Positions 26,957-34,944 of a DNA stretch of 64,000 bases are shown here, piece by piece; position 1 is the first letter of the stretch, and each line of letters begins with the position of its first letter. The stretch is taken from contig NZ_CP071870.1 of the NCBI RefSeq assembly GCF_017569205.1, forward strand, positions 2,046,001 to 2,110,000, read 5' to 3'. Both the position numbers and the translations under genes were made by a program. Below the pieces are notes generated by a model, which was not told where the DNA came from, ran no database searches, and was given only the letters and a program-made list of their open reading frames with translations. The stretch is from Propioniciclava sp. MC1595. GTDB lineage: Bacteria; Actinomycetota; Actinomycetes; Propionibacteriales; Propionibacteriaceae.

Positions 26957-28062
26957 CGGGACTCTCCCTTCAGCATCCGGCTGAACCGGACGTCTCCCTC
27001 GACCATGTCGCGCATGTCGGCGGCGTTGTTGCGGAACATCAGCGTGCGCTCGATGCCCATGCCGAACGCGAAGCCCGAGTAGACGCTCGAGTCGACGCCG
27101 GCAGCCTCCAGTACGCGCGGGTTGACGACGCCACAGCCGCCCCACTCGATCCAGCCCTCGCTGCGGCAGGTCTTGCAGGGCGCGTCGGGGTTGCCCACCG
27201 AGGCGCCGTGGCACACGAAGCACTCGAGGTCGTACTCGGCGCTGGGCTCGGTGAACGGGAAGTAGTTGGGGCGGAACCGCGTGCGGATGTCGCCGAACAT
27301 CTCGCGTGCCAGGTGGTCGAGGGTGCCCTTGAGGTGGGCCATGGTGATGCCCTGGTCGACGACGAGGCCCTCGATCTGGTGGAACACCGGGACGTGCGTC
27401 GCGTCGAACTCGTCGGCGCGGTAGACCTTGCCGGGGCACACGACGTAGACCGGCAGCTCACGGTCGAGCAACGACCGGATCTGGACCGGCGAGGTGTGGG
27501 TGCGCATCACGACGTGGCTGTTGGCCGGCGCCACGAACAGGGTGTCGGTCTCGCCCCGCGCGGGGTGGTCGGGGCTGATGTTGAGCGCGTCGAAGTTCAG
27601 CCACTCGGCTTCGGCCTCGGGACCCTCGGCGACCTCCCAGCCCATGGCGACGAAGACGTCGCTCATCAGGTCGATCAGGCCCGTGATCGGGTGGATCGCA
27701 CCCTGAGGGGCCAGCGCCACCGGCAGCGTGACGTCGACGGTCTCCTCGACCAGGGCACGCTCCAGCTCGGCGGCCTCGACCTCGGCCTGGCGGGCGGCGA
27801 GGCCCTCGGTGATCAGGGCGCGGGCGGCCCCGATGCGCTGGCCGGCGTCCTTGCGGGCGGCCGGAGGCAGCGCGCCGATCTCACGGTTGGCCAGCGCGAT
27901 GGGCGCCCGCTCACCGGCGTGGGCCAGGCGGGCCTCCTTCAACGCCGCACTGTCGGACGCCGCGGCGAACGCCGCCAGCGCAGCCGCCACCATCGCGTCC
28001 AGGGACTCCGCGCTCAGCGCGGCCACCTGCTTCGGGTCGTAGTTGTCGTTCGGCCCGGACAT
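26953..28062 (-). CDS. pheS: Phenylalanyl-tRNA synthetase alpha subunit
   Basis: Catalytic subunit of PheRS; 369 residues. The N-terminal coiled coil (residues about 10-100) is followed by class II motif 2 (FHQIEGLVVDQGITMAHLKGTL) and motif 3 (GFAFGMGIERTLMF). Four cysteines in CFVCHGASVG...CKTC form an apparent zinc-finger-like pair, seen in some actinobacterial PheS. ATG 28062 has AAGGAGGG just upstream. The gene follows the SpoU methyltransferase in the conserved translation cluster. Confidence 0.96.
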   Translation of the reverse strand: MSGPNDNYDPKQVAALSAESLDAMVAAALAAFAAASDSAALKEARLAHAGERAPIALANREIGALPPAARKDAGQRIGAARALITEGLAARQAEVEAAELERALVEETVDVTLPVALAPQGAIHPITGLIDLMSDVFVAMGWEVAEGPEAEAEWLNFDALNISPDHPARGETDTLFVAPANSHVVMRTHTSPVQIRSLLDRELPVYVVCPGKVYRADEFDATHVPVFHQIEGLVVDQGITMAHLKGTLDHLAREMFGDIRTRFRPNYFPFTEPSAEYDLECFVCHGASVGNPDAPCKTCRSEGWIEWGGCGVVNPRVLEAAGVDSSVYSGFAFGMGIERTLMFRNNAADMRDMVEGDVRFSRMLKGESR

Positions 28063-28093
28063 GGGCCCTCCTTGTCGGTTCGTTCGTCGACGC

Positions 28094-28987
28094 TCAGTTG
28101 GTGGCGCGCTGGGCCGAGGCCGAGGCGTACAAGCAGATCGCGGCTGCGGTGGCCAGGTTCAGGGACTCGGCGTGACCGTAGATCGGCACGGCGACCGTCT
28201 GGTCGGCCAGGGCGAGGTGCTCGCTCGGCAGGCCCCAGGCCTCGTTCCCCATCACCCACGCGGTGGGGCGGGACAGCTCGGCGTCCAGATCGGTGAGGTC
28301 GACACCGGCGTCACCGTCGGTGGCGAAGACCTGCAGGCCGGCGGCGCGGCAGGCCTCGATGGCCTGCTCCAGCGGCACGCCGGTCACGACGGGCAGGTGG
28401 AAGATGCTGCCGACGCTGGCGCGCACGGTCTTGGGGTTGTACACCTCGACCGAGTCGGTGCTGAGGATGACCGCGTCGGCGCCGAACGCGTCGGCGCACC
28501 GGATGACGGTACCGGCGTTGCCGGGGTCGCGGATCTGGGCGCAGATCACGATGAGCCCGACGTCTTTGCGGCGGTGCTTCTTCTTCTCCACTGCCGGGTT
28601 CTTGCGCCTGGTGCCGAGCAGCTCGCTCAGCGTGATGTCGATGTTGCGCGCCACGGCCGTGATGCCCTGCGGGGTCACGGTGTCGGACATGGTGGCGAGG
28701 TTCTGCTCGCTGACCGCGTACACCTGCACGCCGGAGGAGCGGGCGAGGTCGATGAGGTCGAGGTTGTCGTGGACGCTGGCCCAGCGCACGAACAGCCACT
28801 TCACGACGCCGGGGGCCTTCAGGGCCTCGCGCACGGCCTGGCGGCCCTCGACGAGGAACTCCCCCGCATCCTTGCGCTCCTTGCTTCGCAGCAGCTTGCG
28901 GGCCTCTCGCAGGACAGCCTGGCTCGGCTCGTCCAGTTCGATCCGTTCGGGGCTCATCTCACCATCCTCGTCGTCGTTCGGGTTCAC
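28094..28987 (-). CDS. SpoU/TrmH family RNA 2'-O-methyltransferase
   Basis: AdoMet-dependent ribose methyltransferase of the trefoil-knot SPOUT class; 297 residues. The N-terminal substrate-binding domain (EFLVEGRQAVREALKAPGV) precedes SPOUT motifs IRDPGNAGTVIRCADAFG, WVMGNEAWGLP and VPIYGHAESLNLATAAAICLY. It probably modifies 23S rRNA. I use GTG 28987; an internal ATG at 28957 is a good alternative because GAGG lies upstream of it. It sits between rplT and pheS, the usual actinobacterial order. Confidence 0.92.
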   Translation of the reverse strand: MNPNDDEDGEMSPERIELDEPSQAVLREARKLLRSKERKDAGEFLVEGRQAVREALKAPGVVKWLFVRWASVHDNLDLIDLARSSGVQVYAVSEQNLATMSDTVTPQGITAVARNIDITLSELLGTRRKNPAVEKKKHRRKDVGLIVICAQIRDPGNAGTVIRCADAFGADAVILSTDSVEVYNPKTVRASVGSIFHLPVVTGVPLEQAIEACRAAGLQVFATDGDAGVDLTDLDAELSRPTAWVMGNEAWGLPSEHLALADQTVAVPIYGHAESLNLATAAAICLYASASAQRATN

Positions 28988-29068
28988 CTTGCCACACCTG
29001 ATCCGGCACGAAGCGGCAGCCCCCGGGAGTGGACCCGGGAACTGCCGCTGTCGTGTCGTGCGCGTGGC

Positions 29069-29434
29069 TCAGGCAGCCGCGGGCTGGTTGGCCTTGGCCA
29101 GCTCGACGAGCTTCGCGAACGCGTTCTCGTCGGTGACGGCCAGGTCGGCCAGGATCTTGCGGTCGACCTCGACACCAGCGGTCTTGAGGCCCGAGATGAA
29201 GCGGTTGTACGTCATGCCGTTGGCGCGGGCAGCGGCGTTGATGCGTTGGATCCACAGCGAGCGGAAGTCGCCCTTCTTGTCCTTGCGGTGGGCGTAGCTG
29301 TAGGTGTAGCTGTGGAGCATCTGCTCCTTCGCCTTGCGGTAGAGGCGCGAACGCTGCCCCCGGTAACCGGAGGCGAGCTCCAGCACCTCGCGGCGCTTCT
29401 TCGCCGCGTTCACTGCGCGCTTGACGCGAGCCAT
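29069..29434 (-). CDS. rplT: 50S ribosomal protein L20
   Basis: 121-residue L20, normal length. The highly basic N-terminus [26 protein letters not shown], the [15 protein letters not shown] block and the conserved [12 protein letters not shown] segment are present. It binds 23S rRNA early in 50S assembly. In other bacteria L20 represses its own operon by binding leader or internal mRNA; here an attenuator lies in the infC leader upstream. Confidence 0.97.
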   Translation of the reverse strand: MARVKRAVNAAKKRREVLELASGYRGQRSRLYRKAKEQMLHSYTYSYAHRKDKKGDFRSLWIQRINAAARANGMTYNRFISGLKTAGVEVDRKILADLAVTDENAFAKLVELAKANQPAAA

Positions 29435-29477
29435 GGTCGATCTCCTTGTTGTCTGTGCGTGTGGTGGTGGGGCTGGC

Positions 29478-29672
29478 CTACAGGCCGAGCAGCTTCCGCG
29501 CGGTCTTCTGGTCGGCCTTGCTCAGGACGACGTCGCTGCTCAGGCGGCGCGTGCGCTTGGTGGGCTTGTGCTCGTTGAGGTGGCGCTTGCCCGCGCGCTG
29601 GCGCATGAGCTTGCCGCTCCCGGTGACCCGGATGCGCTTCTTGGCACCGGAGTGCGTCTTCATCTTCGGCAT
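29478..29672 (-). CDS. rpmI: 50S ribosomal protein L35
   Basis: 64-residue L35 beginning [21 protein letters not shown], exactly the family N-terminus. The open frame extends about 23 codons upstream, but ATG 29672 is preceded by GAGAAAGAG and gives the standard length. It is the middle gene of infC-rpmI-rplT. Confidence 0.96.
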   Translation of the reverse strand: MPKMKTHSGAKKRIRVTGSGKLMRQRAGKRHLNEHKPTKRTRRLSSDVVLSKADQKTARKLLGL

Positions 29673-29758
29673 GTCGCCGCTCTCTTTCTCTCGTGAACTC
29701 GCGTTCGGTCCGGGGCCCGCGCCGAGCCGGTGGGCTGGCACGTGGACCCGGGAGTCTC

Positions 29759-30448
29759 TTACAGGTCGATGTCGGGGTCCAGGTTGTCGGCCGGCCCCCG
29801 CTTCCTCTTCGGCTGGGCTGCAGCCTGCTCGGCGACGCGGTGCTCGGCGAGCTGGCGCGCCTCCTCCTCGGCGGCCGCCCTGCGCTGCGACATGCGCGCC
29901 TCCTTGGCGGCCTCGCCCTCGGCACGCGCCTCGGCCTTCTTGCGGGTCGGGGCGAGCACCATCAGCATGTTGCGGCCGTCCTGCCGCGGCTGGCTCTCGA
30001 CGGTGCCGTCCTCGGCGACGTCCTCGGCCAGCTTCTTCAGCAGGTTGAAACCGAGCTCGGGGCGGCTCTGCTCGCGACCACGGAACATGATCGTGATCTT
30101 GACCTTGTCGCCGGCCTTGAGGAAGCGGACCACGTGGCCCTTCTTCGTCTCGTAGTCGTGCTCGTCGATCTTCGGGCGGAGCTTCATCTCCTTGATGACG
30201 GTGTTCGCCTGGTTGCGGCGGCTCTCACGCGCCTTCTGCGCGGACTCGTACTTGAACTTGCCGTAGTCCATGAGCTTGGCGACCGGCGGGCGGGCCTGCG
30301 CGGCAACCTCGACGAGGTCGAGGTCGGCCTCGCGAGCCAGGCGCAGGGCGTCGTCGATGCGCACGATGCCGACCTGCTCGCCGTTGGGGCCAACAAGACG
30401 AACCTCGTTCGCATGGATGCGCTCGTTGATGCGCGGTTCGGTGCTGAT
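29759..30448 (-). CDS. infC: Translation initiation factor IF-3, probable AUC start
   Basis: 229 residues with both IF3 domains: N-domain ([10 protein letters not shown]...[20 protein letters not shown]), linker (YKYE-like [15 protein letters not shown]), C-domain ([31 protein letters not shown]). A basic tail follows ([17 protein letters not shown]). The start appears to be ATC at 30448: GGAGGA sits 5 nt upstream, and the protein then begins (I)[10 protein letters not shown], aligning with family starts. The in-frame ATG at 30460 overlaps this Shine-Dalgarno and lacks one of its own. Non-canonical infC starts are a known self-control device, because IF3 rejects poor start codons. Confidence 0.93.
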   Translation of the reverse strand: MSTEPRINERIHANEVRLVGPNGEQVGIVRIDDALRLAREADLDLVEVAAQARPPVAKLMDYGKFKYESAQKARESRRNQANTVIKEMKLRPKIDEHDYETKKGHVVRFLKAGDKVKITIMFRGREQSRPELGFNLLKKLAEDVAEDGTVESQPRQDGRNMLMVLAPTRKKAEARAEGEAAKEARMSQRRAAAEEEARQLAEHRVAEQAAAQPKRKRGPADNLDPDIDL

Positions 30449-30484
30449 GTGTTCCTCCATCGTTCGTGGTGTGGCTCGCCCACG

Positions 30485-30514
30485 AAAAAAGGCCCCCGCA
30501 GCGTGCGGGAGCCC
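30485..30514 (-). terminator. Rho-independent terminator in the infC leader (attenuator)
   Basis: On the minus strand GGCTCCCGCA-CGC-TGCGGGGGCC folds into a 10-bp stem with one wobble, followed by TTTTTT (30485-30490). It lies about 37 nt before the IF3 start and about 120 nt after the likely promoter, so it cannot end an upstream gene. It most likely attenuates the infC-rpmI-rplT transcript. Confidence 0.8.
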
Positions 30515-30638
30515 AAGCCGACGGCACTCACCCTCTCAACGAGGGGCACCTGGACCCGGCAGCCGTGAGGCCGATCGGGTGGGAGCTTGGCGACTCCACT
30601 TGCCACGGACGCACCTTCTCAGGTGGTCGAACCGGACC

Positions 30639-30668
30639 AGCATAGCGGACGGCTGGGCCCGGACCCAA
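30639..30668 (-). promoter_or_regulatory. Probable promoter of the infC operon
   Basis: Reading the minus strand, TTGGGT (30663-30668) and TATGCT (30639-30644) are separated by 18 nt. TATGCTGG matches the TAnGCTGG form seen before other genes in this window. The leader would be about 185 nt. The left end of an insertion sequence lies only about 20 bp upstream of the -35 box. Confidence 0.6.
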
Positions 30669-30687
30669 TCGGGCGACGACACTCACA

Positions 30688-32107
30688 CATAGTCCCCGCG
30701 TAGCAGGGTGCTGTGCCTCACAGACTTTCCCCGCGTGAGGGGGTGGGGCCGGCCACGATGGGGTGTGCGGCTTGAGGAGAAGTTGTCGATGAAGGCCAGG
30801 GTCGAGGTCACCAAGCGGTACGCGCAGGCGTACGCGGACGCGCCGAAGCAGGGCAAGAGCGTGATCTTGGACCAGGTGGTGGGGGTGACGGGCTGGAACC
30901 GTGACCATGCCCGTCAGCAACTCCGCTTGCGGTTGCTGCAGGCGCCGGGACGGGCAGTGGCAACGGTCGCGGTGATCGATCGGCGCAAGACCAAGCCTCG
31001 CCGGTACTCCTACGATGCGACCAAGGTCCTGCAACAGGTGTGGGCCACCAGTGGCGGTAGTTGCGGCAAGTACCTGGCTGCCGCGATGGGCGACTGGCTG
31101 GACGCGATGGAGGCCGAAGGGTCACTGGTGCCCGGGGTGGAGCACTACCACGACGGGGTCCGTGCCGAGCTCGAGGCCATGTCCGCGGCCACGATCGACC
31201 GCTACCTGGCGCCGGCCAAAGCGCGGGACCCGATCCGCGGCAAGACCAGCACCAAGCCCGGGCACCTGTTGCGCCAATCGATCCAGGTACGCAAGGCCGG
31301 TGACGAGGTCGAGGGCGAACCCGGGTTCTTCGAGGTCGACACGGTCGCCCATTGCGGGCCCACCCTGAAGGGCGAGTTCGCCAGGAGTGTGAACTTCACC
31401 TGCGTGCACACCGGCTGGGTGTACACCCATCCCATCCGGAACAACGCCCGCGTGCACGTGCTGGCCGCTTTCGACGCGTTCGTTGAGGCGGTGCCGTTCG
31501 CCGTGACGGGCATCGATTGCGACAACGGCTCGGAGTTCATCAACCACCAGATCATCGGCTGGGCCGGTGACCGGGATGTGTTCTTCACCCGATCCCGGCC
31601 CTACAAGAGCAACGACCAAGCCACCATCGAGTCCAAGAACGGCCACCTCGTGCGCCGATACGGGTTCTACCACCGCTACGACACCCCGGCCGAACTCGAC
31701 CTCCTGACCCAGTTGTGGCCCTTGGTCAACGACAGGTTGAACTTCTTCACCCCGACCAAGAAACCCATCGGGTACGGCACCGACAAGCTCGGCCGCCGCA
31801 AGCGCCTCTACGACCAGCCCCGCTCCCCCTACCGGCGGCTCCTCGAGGCAGGCGTCCTCAGCCCCGCCCAAGAACACGAACTCGCCGCCTACCGGGCCAC
31901 CCTCAAACCCACCCGGATCGCCCGGCAGATCACCGAACTCCAAGCCGAACTGACCCGCTTGGCCGCCACCAAGACCCGCCGCCTCGAAGACCAACTCACC
32001 TGGCGAGCCCCCGACATCAAAGCCCTCAAGATCCGCGCCGGCTAGACCCCCGTTCCCGGGGAAAAATCTGTGAGGCACACGCCCCATCAGCCGGGGACTT
32101 GACTATG
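30688..32107 (+). mobile_element. Insertion sequence with DDE/integrase-core transposase
   Basis: About 1.42 kb. Both ends carry CATAGTC outward and, further in, a shared GTGCCTCACAGA motif followed by T-rich sequence and CCCCG (left 30713-30724; right, reverse complement, 32067-32078). The terminal inverted repeats are therefore long but gapped. I could not define a target-site duplication, so the boundaries are approximate. I cannot name the IS family with confidence. Confidence 0.75.
30789..32045 (+). CDS. DDE transposase (integrase catalytic core)
   Basis: About 418 residues and intact. The N-terminal region MKARVEVTKRYAQAYADAPK is helix-turn-helix-like, and a retroviral-integrase-type core follows with putative catalytic residues in FFEVDTVAHCG (D), IDCDNGSEFINH (D) and ATIESKNGHLVR (E). 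The C-terminal part is basic (ARQITELQAELTRLAATKTRR). ATG 30789 has GAGGAG 9 nt upstream. Nothing suggests inactivation, so the element may be mobile. Confidence 0.85.
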   Translation: MKARVEVTKRYAQAYADAPKQGKSVILDQVVGVTGWNRDHARQQLRLRLLQAPGRAVATVAVIDRRKTKPRRYSYDATKVLQQVWATSGGSCGKYLAAAMGDWLDAMEAEGSLVPGVEHYHDGVRAELEAMSAATIDRYLAPAKARDPIRGKTSTKPGHLLRQSIQVRKAGDEVEGEPGFFEVDTVAHCGPTLKGEFARSVNFTCVHTGWVYTHPIRNNARVHVLAAFDAFVEAVPFAVTGIDCDNGSEFINHQIIGWAGDRDVFFTRSRPYKSNDQATIESKNGHLVRRYGFYHRYDTPAELDLLTQLWPLVNDRLNFFTPTKKPIGYGTDKLGRRKRLYDQPRSPYRRLLEAGVLSPAQEHELAAYRATLKPTRIARQITELQAELTRLAATKTRRLEDQLTWRAPDIKALKIRAG

Positions 32108-32132
32108 AGGCACCACGTCGGGGCGAGGGGCG

Positions 32133-32200
32133 CGACACTCACCGTCGTCACATCCACGGGGGAAGGCAATCCCCCTCAGGCGTGACAACGGTGAGTGTCG
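32133..32200. repeat. 68-bp inverted repeat with nested hairpin
   Basis: CGACACTCACCGTCGTCAC (32133-32151) pairs with 32182-32200 with one mismatch in 19 bp, and GGGGG/CCCCC nests inside (32158-32162, 32171-32175). It lies 3 bp beyond the sseB-like stop codon and just outside the IS right end. The first ten bases, CGACACTCAC, also occur left of the IS (30677-30686). It could be a terminator or a small palindromic repeat. Confidence 0.75.
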
Positions 32201-32203
32201 TGC

Positions 32204-32731
32204 TCAGTGCCCGTGGTCGTCGCCGGCGTCCTCGCGGTCGAGATACATCCAGCCGAAGCCGCCGTCGGGGAGCTCCACCAGCCGGTGACCCTGGGCCAAC
32301 TCGTCGATGACGCCCGCCTCGATCACCAGGGGGTGCGGCCCCGGCAGGTCGATGACGACCGCGGCCGACTTCGTCTCGACCGCGGTTGCCGCCACGTCGT
32401 CCAGCGTGCACGGGACCGGGCGGGCGTCGGGCTTCCAGGCGTTCAGGGAGTCGATGCCGGTGAACACCGGGACCGCGGTGGCCCCCGAGTCAGAGCGCAC
32501 CAGCACCGCCGCCATCTCGGCGTGGCGGTCAGGGTCGGGGCCCGAACCGGGCTCCCCCTCGTCGCCGGCAGCCACGATCGGCAGCAGCAGACGGGCGGTG
32601 CACAGGGCCGCGATGGCCCGGTGGTAGTTCGTGCCGCCGTCGTACGCCGTGGCCAGGATCGAGCGCAGCTCGGGGTCGGGGTGTCCGTGGTCCCCCGCGA
32701 AGGCGGCGTTGGGCTGTCCGAGCGTCTTCAT
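32204..32731 (-). CDS. SseB family protein
   Basis: 175 residues resembling the SseB N-terminal domain family, common and uncharacterised in actinobacteria. It begins MKTLGQPNAAFAGDHGHPDPELRS and contains AVLVRSDSGATAVPVFTGIDSLNAWKPDARPVP, the typical SseB core in which a stored value is compared with a threshold-like field. No signal peptide or membrane segment is seen. ATG 32737, two codons upstream, is equally possible. It is divergent from the membrane-protein gene at 32802. Function unknown. Confidence 0.8.
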   Translation of the reverse strand: MKTLGQPNAAFAGDHGHPDPELRSILATAYDGGTNYHRAIAALCTARLLLPIVAAGDEGEPGSGPDPDRHAEMAAVLVRSDSGATAVPVFTGIDSLNAWKPDARPVPCTLDDVAATAVETKSAAVVIDLPGPHPLVIEAGVIDELAQGHRLVELPDGGFGWMYLDREDAGDDHGH

Positions 32732-32801
32732 GGGCATCACCGTTGCACAACCGGGCCAACCACCCAAACCGCGCCCACGTCCAGCCCGTACGCTGGTGCC
32801 C

Positions 32802-33323
32802 ATGGACCCCAATGTTCTCCACCTGGTCGTCGCCGCCGTGCTGACCGTCGTGTTCGTCGTCATCACCGCGCTGGTCTGGTCGCGCGCCCAGGTCAAGACG
32901 GTCTTCTGGTGGATCGGGCTCAGCCTGCTGCCCATGGGGCTCTACCTGCTCGGCCTCGCCCCCGCCGTCGTCGGCGCGTACGAGACGCTGCGCGACTGGG
33001 CCTACGCCCTCCAGCTCACGCCGGTGGCGTGGGTCGGCATCGCCCTGGCCGGGCTGTCGGCGCTGCTGATGCTCGGCTCGCGGCTCATCCCGTCGGAGTC
33101 CTACCGCGACCGCCGCGCCGCGCAGAAGGAGAAGAAGGCCAAGGCTGCTGCCTCCGGCTCGGCGCGCCCCCAGGTCGGCAGCGGGACGCCGTCCCGGCCG
33201 GCTGCCCAGGCCCCGGCTCCCCGGCCCGCGAGCCAGCCGCGGCCCGCGGCGTCCAAGGGCACGAGTGGGGACGCCGAGATGGACGAGATCACCGAACTGC
33301 TGCGCAAGCGCGGCATCAACTGA
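32802..33323 (+). CDS. Membrane protein of unknown function with Ala/Pro-rich tail
   Basis: 173 residues. Three hydrophobic segments occupy roughly residues 5-25, 33-55 and 68-88, followed by a basic stretch (RDRRAAQKEKKAKAA), a Pro/Ala-rich linker and a terminal amphipathic helix EMDEITELLRKRGIN. The last motif may be a conserved interaction tail. It is probably leaderless: TACGCT (32789-32794) lies 7 nt before ATG 32802. I do not recognise a named family. Confidence 0.75.
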   Translation: MDPNVLHLVVAAVLTVVFVVITALVWSRAQVKTVFWWIGLSLLPMGLYLLGLAPAVVGAYETLRDWAYALQLTPVAWVGIALAGLSALLMLGSRLIPSESYRDRRAAQKEKKAKAAASGSARPQVGSGTPSRPAAQAPAPRPASQPRPAASKGTSGDAEMDEITELLRKRGIN

Positions 33324-33336
33324 CGCCGCGCACGCC

Positions 33337-33786
33337 TCAGCGCGCGAGGTACTTGGCGGCGACGGCAGCGAGGCCGTCGAACTGCTCCTGGGCCAGGCGG
33401 CCGTCGGAGCGCATGATCCCCAGCACCGGGCGGTCGGAGGTGTCGGCCAGCTCGACGAACGCCCAGTGGTCGGCCGGGCCGAAGCGCACCGACGCGATCT
33501 CCGACCACGGGATCTCGTGGGTGACGGCCATGTTGCGGAACTTCATGCCCTGCGGGCCCGCCTTGACGTAGCCGAGGGCCGCGGCCCAGACGATGCCCAG
33601 CATCACGGCCACGAAGAAGATGAGCGTGGCGATCTGGAAGCCGTTGAAGAGGACCCGGATGTTCTGGGGAAGCATGAACCACCCGAACACGGCGGCACCA
33701 CCCATCACGATCGTCCAGATCGCAGCCTGGCGGCGCAGCATGTGCGGGTGCGCCGTGAACTCCCACGTGGAGGTGTTGTCAGCCAT
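33337..33786 (-). CDS. PH-domain-like membrane protein
   Basis: 149 residues. Two transmembrane segments (residues about 22-42 and 50-72) precede a C-terminal bacterial PH-like domain (GMKFRNMAVTHEIPWSEIASVRFGPADHWAFVELAD). The layout matches actinobacterial PH domain-containing proteins often found beside hisG. It is 4 bp downstream of the hisG stop and likely co-transcribed with hisEG. Role unknown. Confidence 0.8.
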   Translation of the reverse strand: MADNTSTWEFTAHPHMLRRQAAIWTIVMGGAAVFGWFMLPQNIRVLFNGFQIATLIFFVAVMLGIVWAAALGYVKAGPQGMKFRNMAVTHEIPWSEIASVRFGPADHWAFVELADTSDRPVLGIMRSDGRLAQEQFDGLAAVAAKYLAR

Positions 33787-33790
33787 GTGG

Positions 33791-34666
33791 TCAGAGCCTA
33801 CAAGCCGCGATGTCGGTGACGAGGATGCCCTCGGCGCCCACGTTCCACAGCTCATCCATGATCGTCGGCGCGTCCTTGGCCGGGATCATCGCGCGGACGG
33901 CGAGCCAGCCCTCGCGGGCCAGGTGCGACACGGTCGGGCTGTCGATGCCCGGCGTGATCGCGCTGGCGCGCTCGAGGTTCGAGGCGGCGACGTTGTAGTC
34001 GATCATCTTGTAGTTGCGCGCGGTCATCACGCCGGCGAGGCGGCGGGTGAGCCGGTCGAGCCCCTCGGGCCGGTCGACGCCGGTGGGCTGGATCAGGATG
34101 GCCTCGGAGATCAGGATCGGCTCGCCGAACATCTCCAGGCCGGCCCGCTTCAGGGTCGACCCGGTCTCGACGACGTCGGCCACGGCGTCCGCGACGCCCA
34201 GCTTGACCGCGGACTCCACCGCGCCGTCCAGCTTGATCAGGCGGGCGTTGATGCCGCGCTCGGACAGCCAGGCGCCCAGCAGGCCGGGGTAGGAGGTGGC
34301 GATGCGCTTGCCCTCGAGGTCGGACGCCGTCCACGACGAGCCGCCGGGCGCGGCGAAGCGGAACCGGGTGCCGCCGAAGCCGAGCGCCAGCACCTCCTGG
34401 GCCGAGGCGCCCGAGTCGAGCAGCATGTCGCGGCCGGTGAAGCCGAGGTCGAGCGTGCGCTCCCCCACGTACACCGCGATGTCGCGCGGGCGCAGGTAGT
34501 AGAACTCGACGCCGTTGGCCTCGTCGACGAGCACGAGGTCCTTGCTGTCGGAGCGCTGCTTGTAGCCGGCCTCGGTCAGCATCGCGTGCGTGGCCTCGGC
34601 CAGCGAGCCCTTGTTGGGCAGCGCGATGCGCAGCAGGGGACGGTCGTTCACTTCGGCTCCGATCAC
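33791..34666 (-). CDS. hisG: ATP phosphoribosyltransferase, long form
   Basis: First enzyme of histidine biosynthesis: ATP + PRPP to phosphoribosyl-ATP. 291 residues with the C-terminal histidine-binding regulatory domain, so the HisG-long type that needs no HisZ. Seen are [11 protein letters not shown] at the N-terminus, the PRPP-binding [18 protein letters not shown], and the ACT-like C-terminus ending [25 protein letters not shown]. The GTG start overlaps the hisE stop (GTGA). Confidence 0.95.
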   Translation of the reverse strand: MIGAEVNDRPLLRIALPNKGSLAEATHAMLTEAGYKQRSDSKDLVLVDEANGVEFYYLRPRDIAVYVGERTLDLGFTGRDMLLDSGASAQEVLALGFGGTRFRFAAPGGSSWTASDLEGKRIATSYPGLLGAWLSERGINARLIKLDGAVESAVKLGVADAVADVVETGSTLKRAGLEMFGEPILISEAILIQPTGVDRPEGLDRLTRRLAGVMTARNYKMIDYNVAASNLERASAITPGIDSPTVSHLAREGWLAVRAMIPAKDAPTIMDELWNVGAEGILVTDIAACRL

Positions 34667-34926
34667 AGGTAGCGGTAGACGTCGTCGAGGGTGATGCCCT
34701 TGGCGACCATGAGCACCTGCACGTGGTAGAGCAGCTGGCTGATCTCCTCGGCGGCCTCGTCGTGGGACTGGAACTCGGCGGCCATCCAGGTCTCGGCGGC
34801 CTCCTCGACGATCTTCTTGCCGATGAAGTGGACGCCGGCGTCCAGCTCGCGCACGGTGCCCGAGTTCTGGGGTCGGGTCCTCGCCTTCTCGGTGAGTTCG
34901 GCGAACAGCTCCTCGAACGTCTTCAC
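34663..34926 (-). CDS. hisE: Phosphoribosyl-ATP pyrophosphatase
   Basis: Second histidine step: hydrolyses phosphoribosyl-ATP to PR-AMP. 87 residues, normal for stand-alone HisE. The MazG-like helical motifs are present: [17 protein letters not shown] with its acidic metal ligands, and [27 protein letters not shown]. It starts at GTG 34926 and is coupled to hisG. mshC lies 18 bp upstream on the same strand, probably in the same transcript. Confidence 0.94.
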   Translation of the reverse strand: MKTFEELFAELTEKARTRPQNSGTVRELDAGVHFIGKKIVEEAAETWMAAEFQSHDEAAEEISQLLYHVQVLMVAKGITLDDVYRYL

Positions 34927-34944
34927 GTGGCGTGAGTCTACGTC

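Noticed and set aside
30708-30788. Upstream in-frame extension of the IS transposase.
   Set aside because: It lies in the terminal inverted repeat region, and the Shine-Dalgarno GAGGAG points to ATG 30789.
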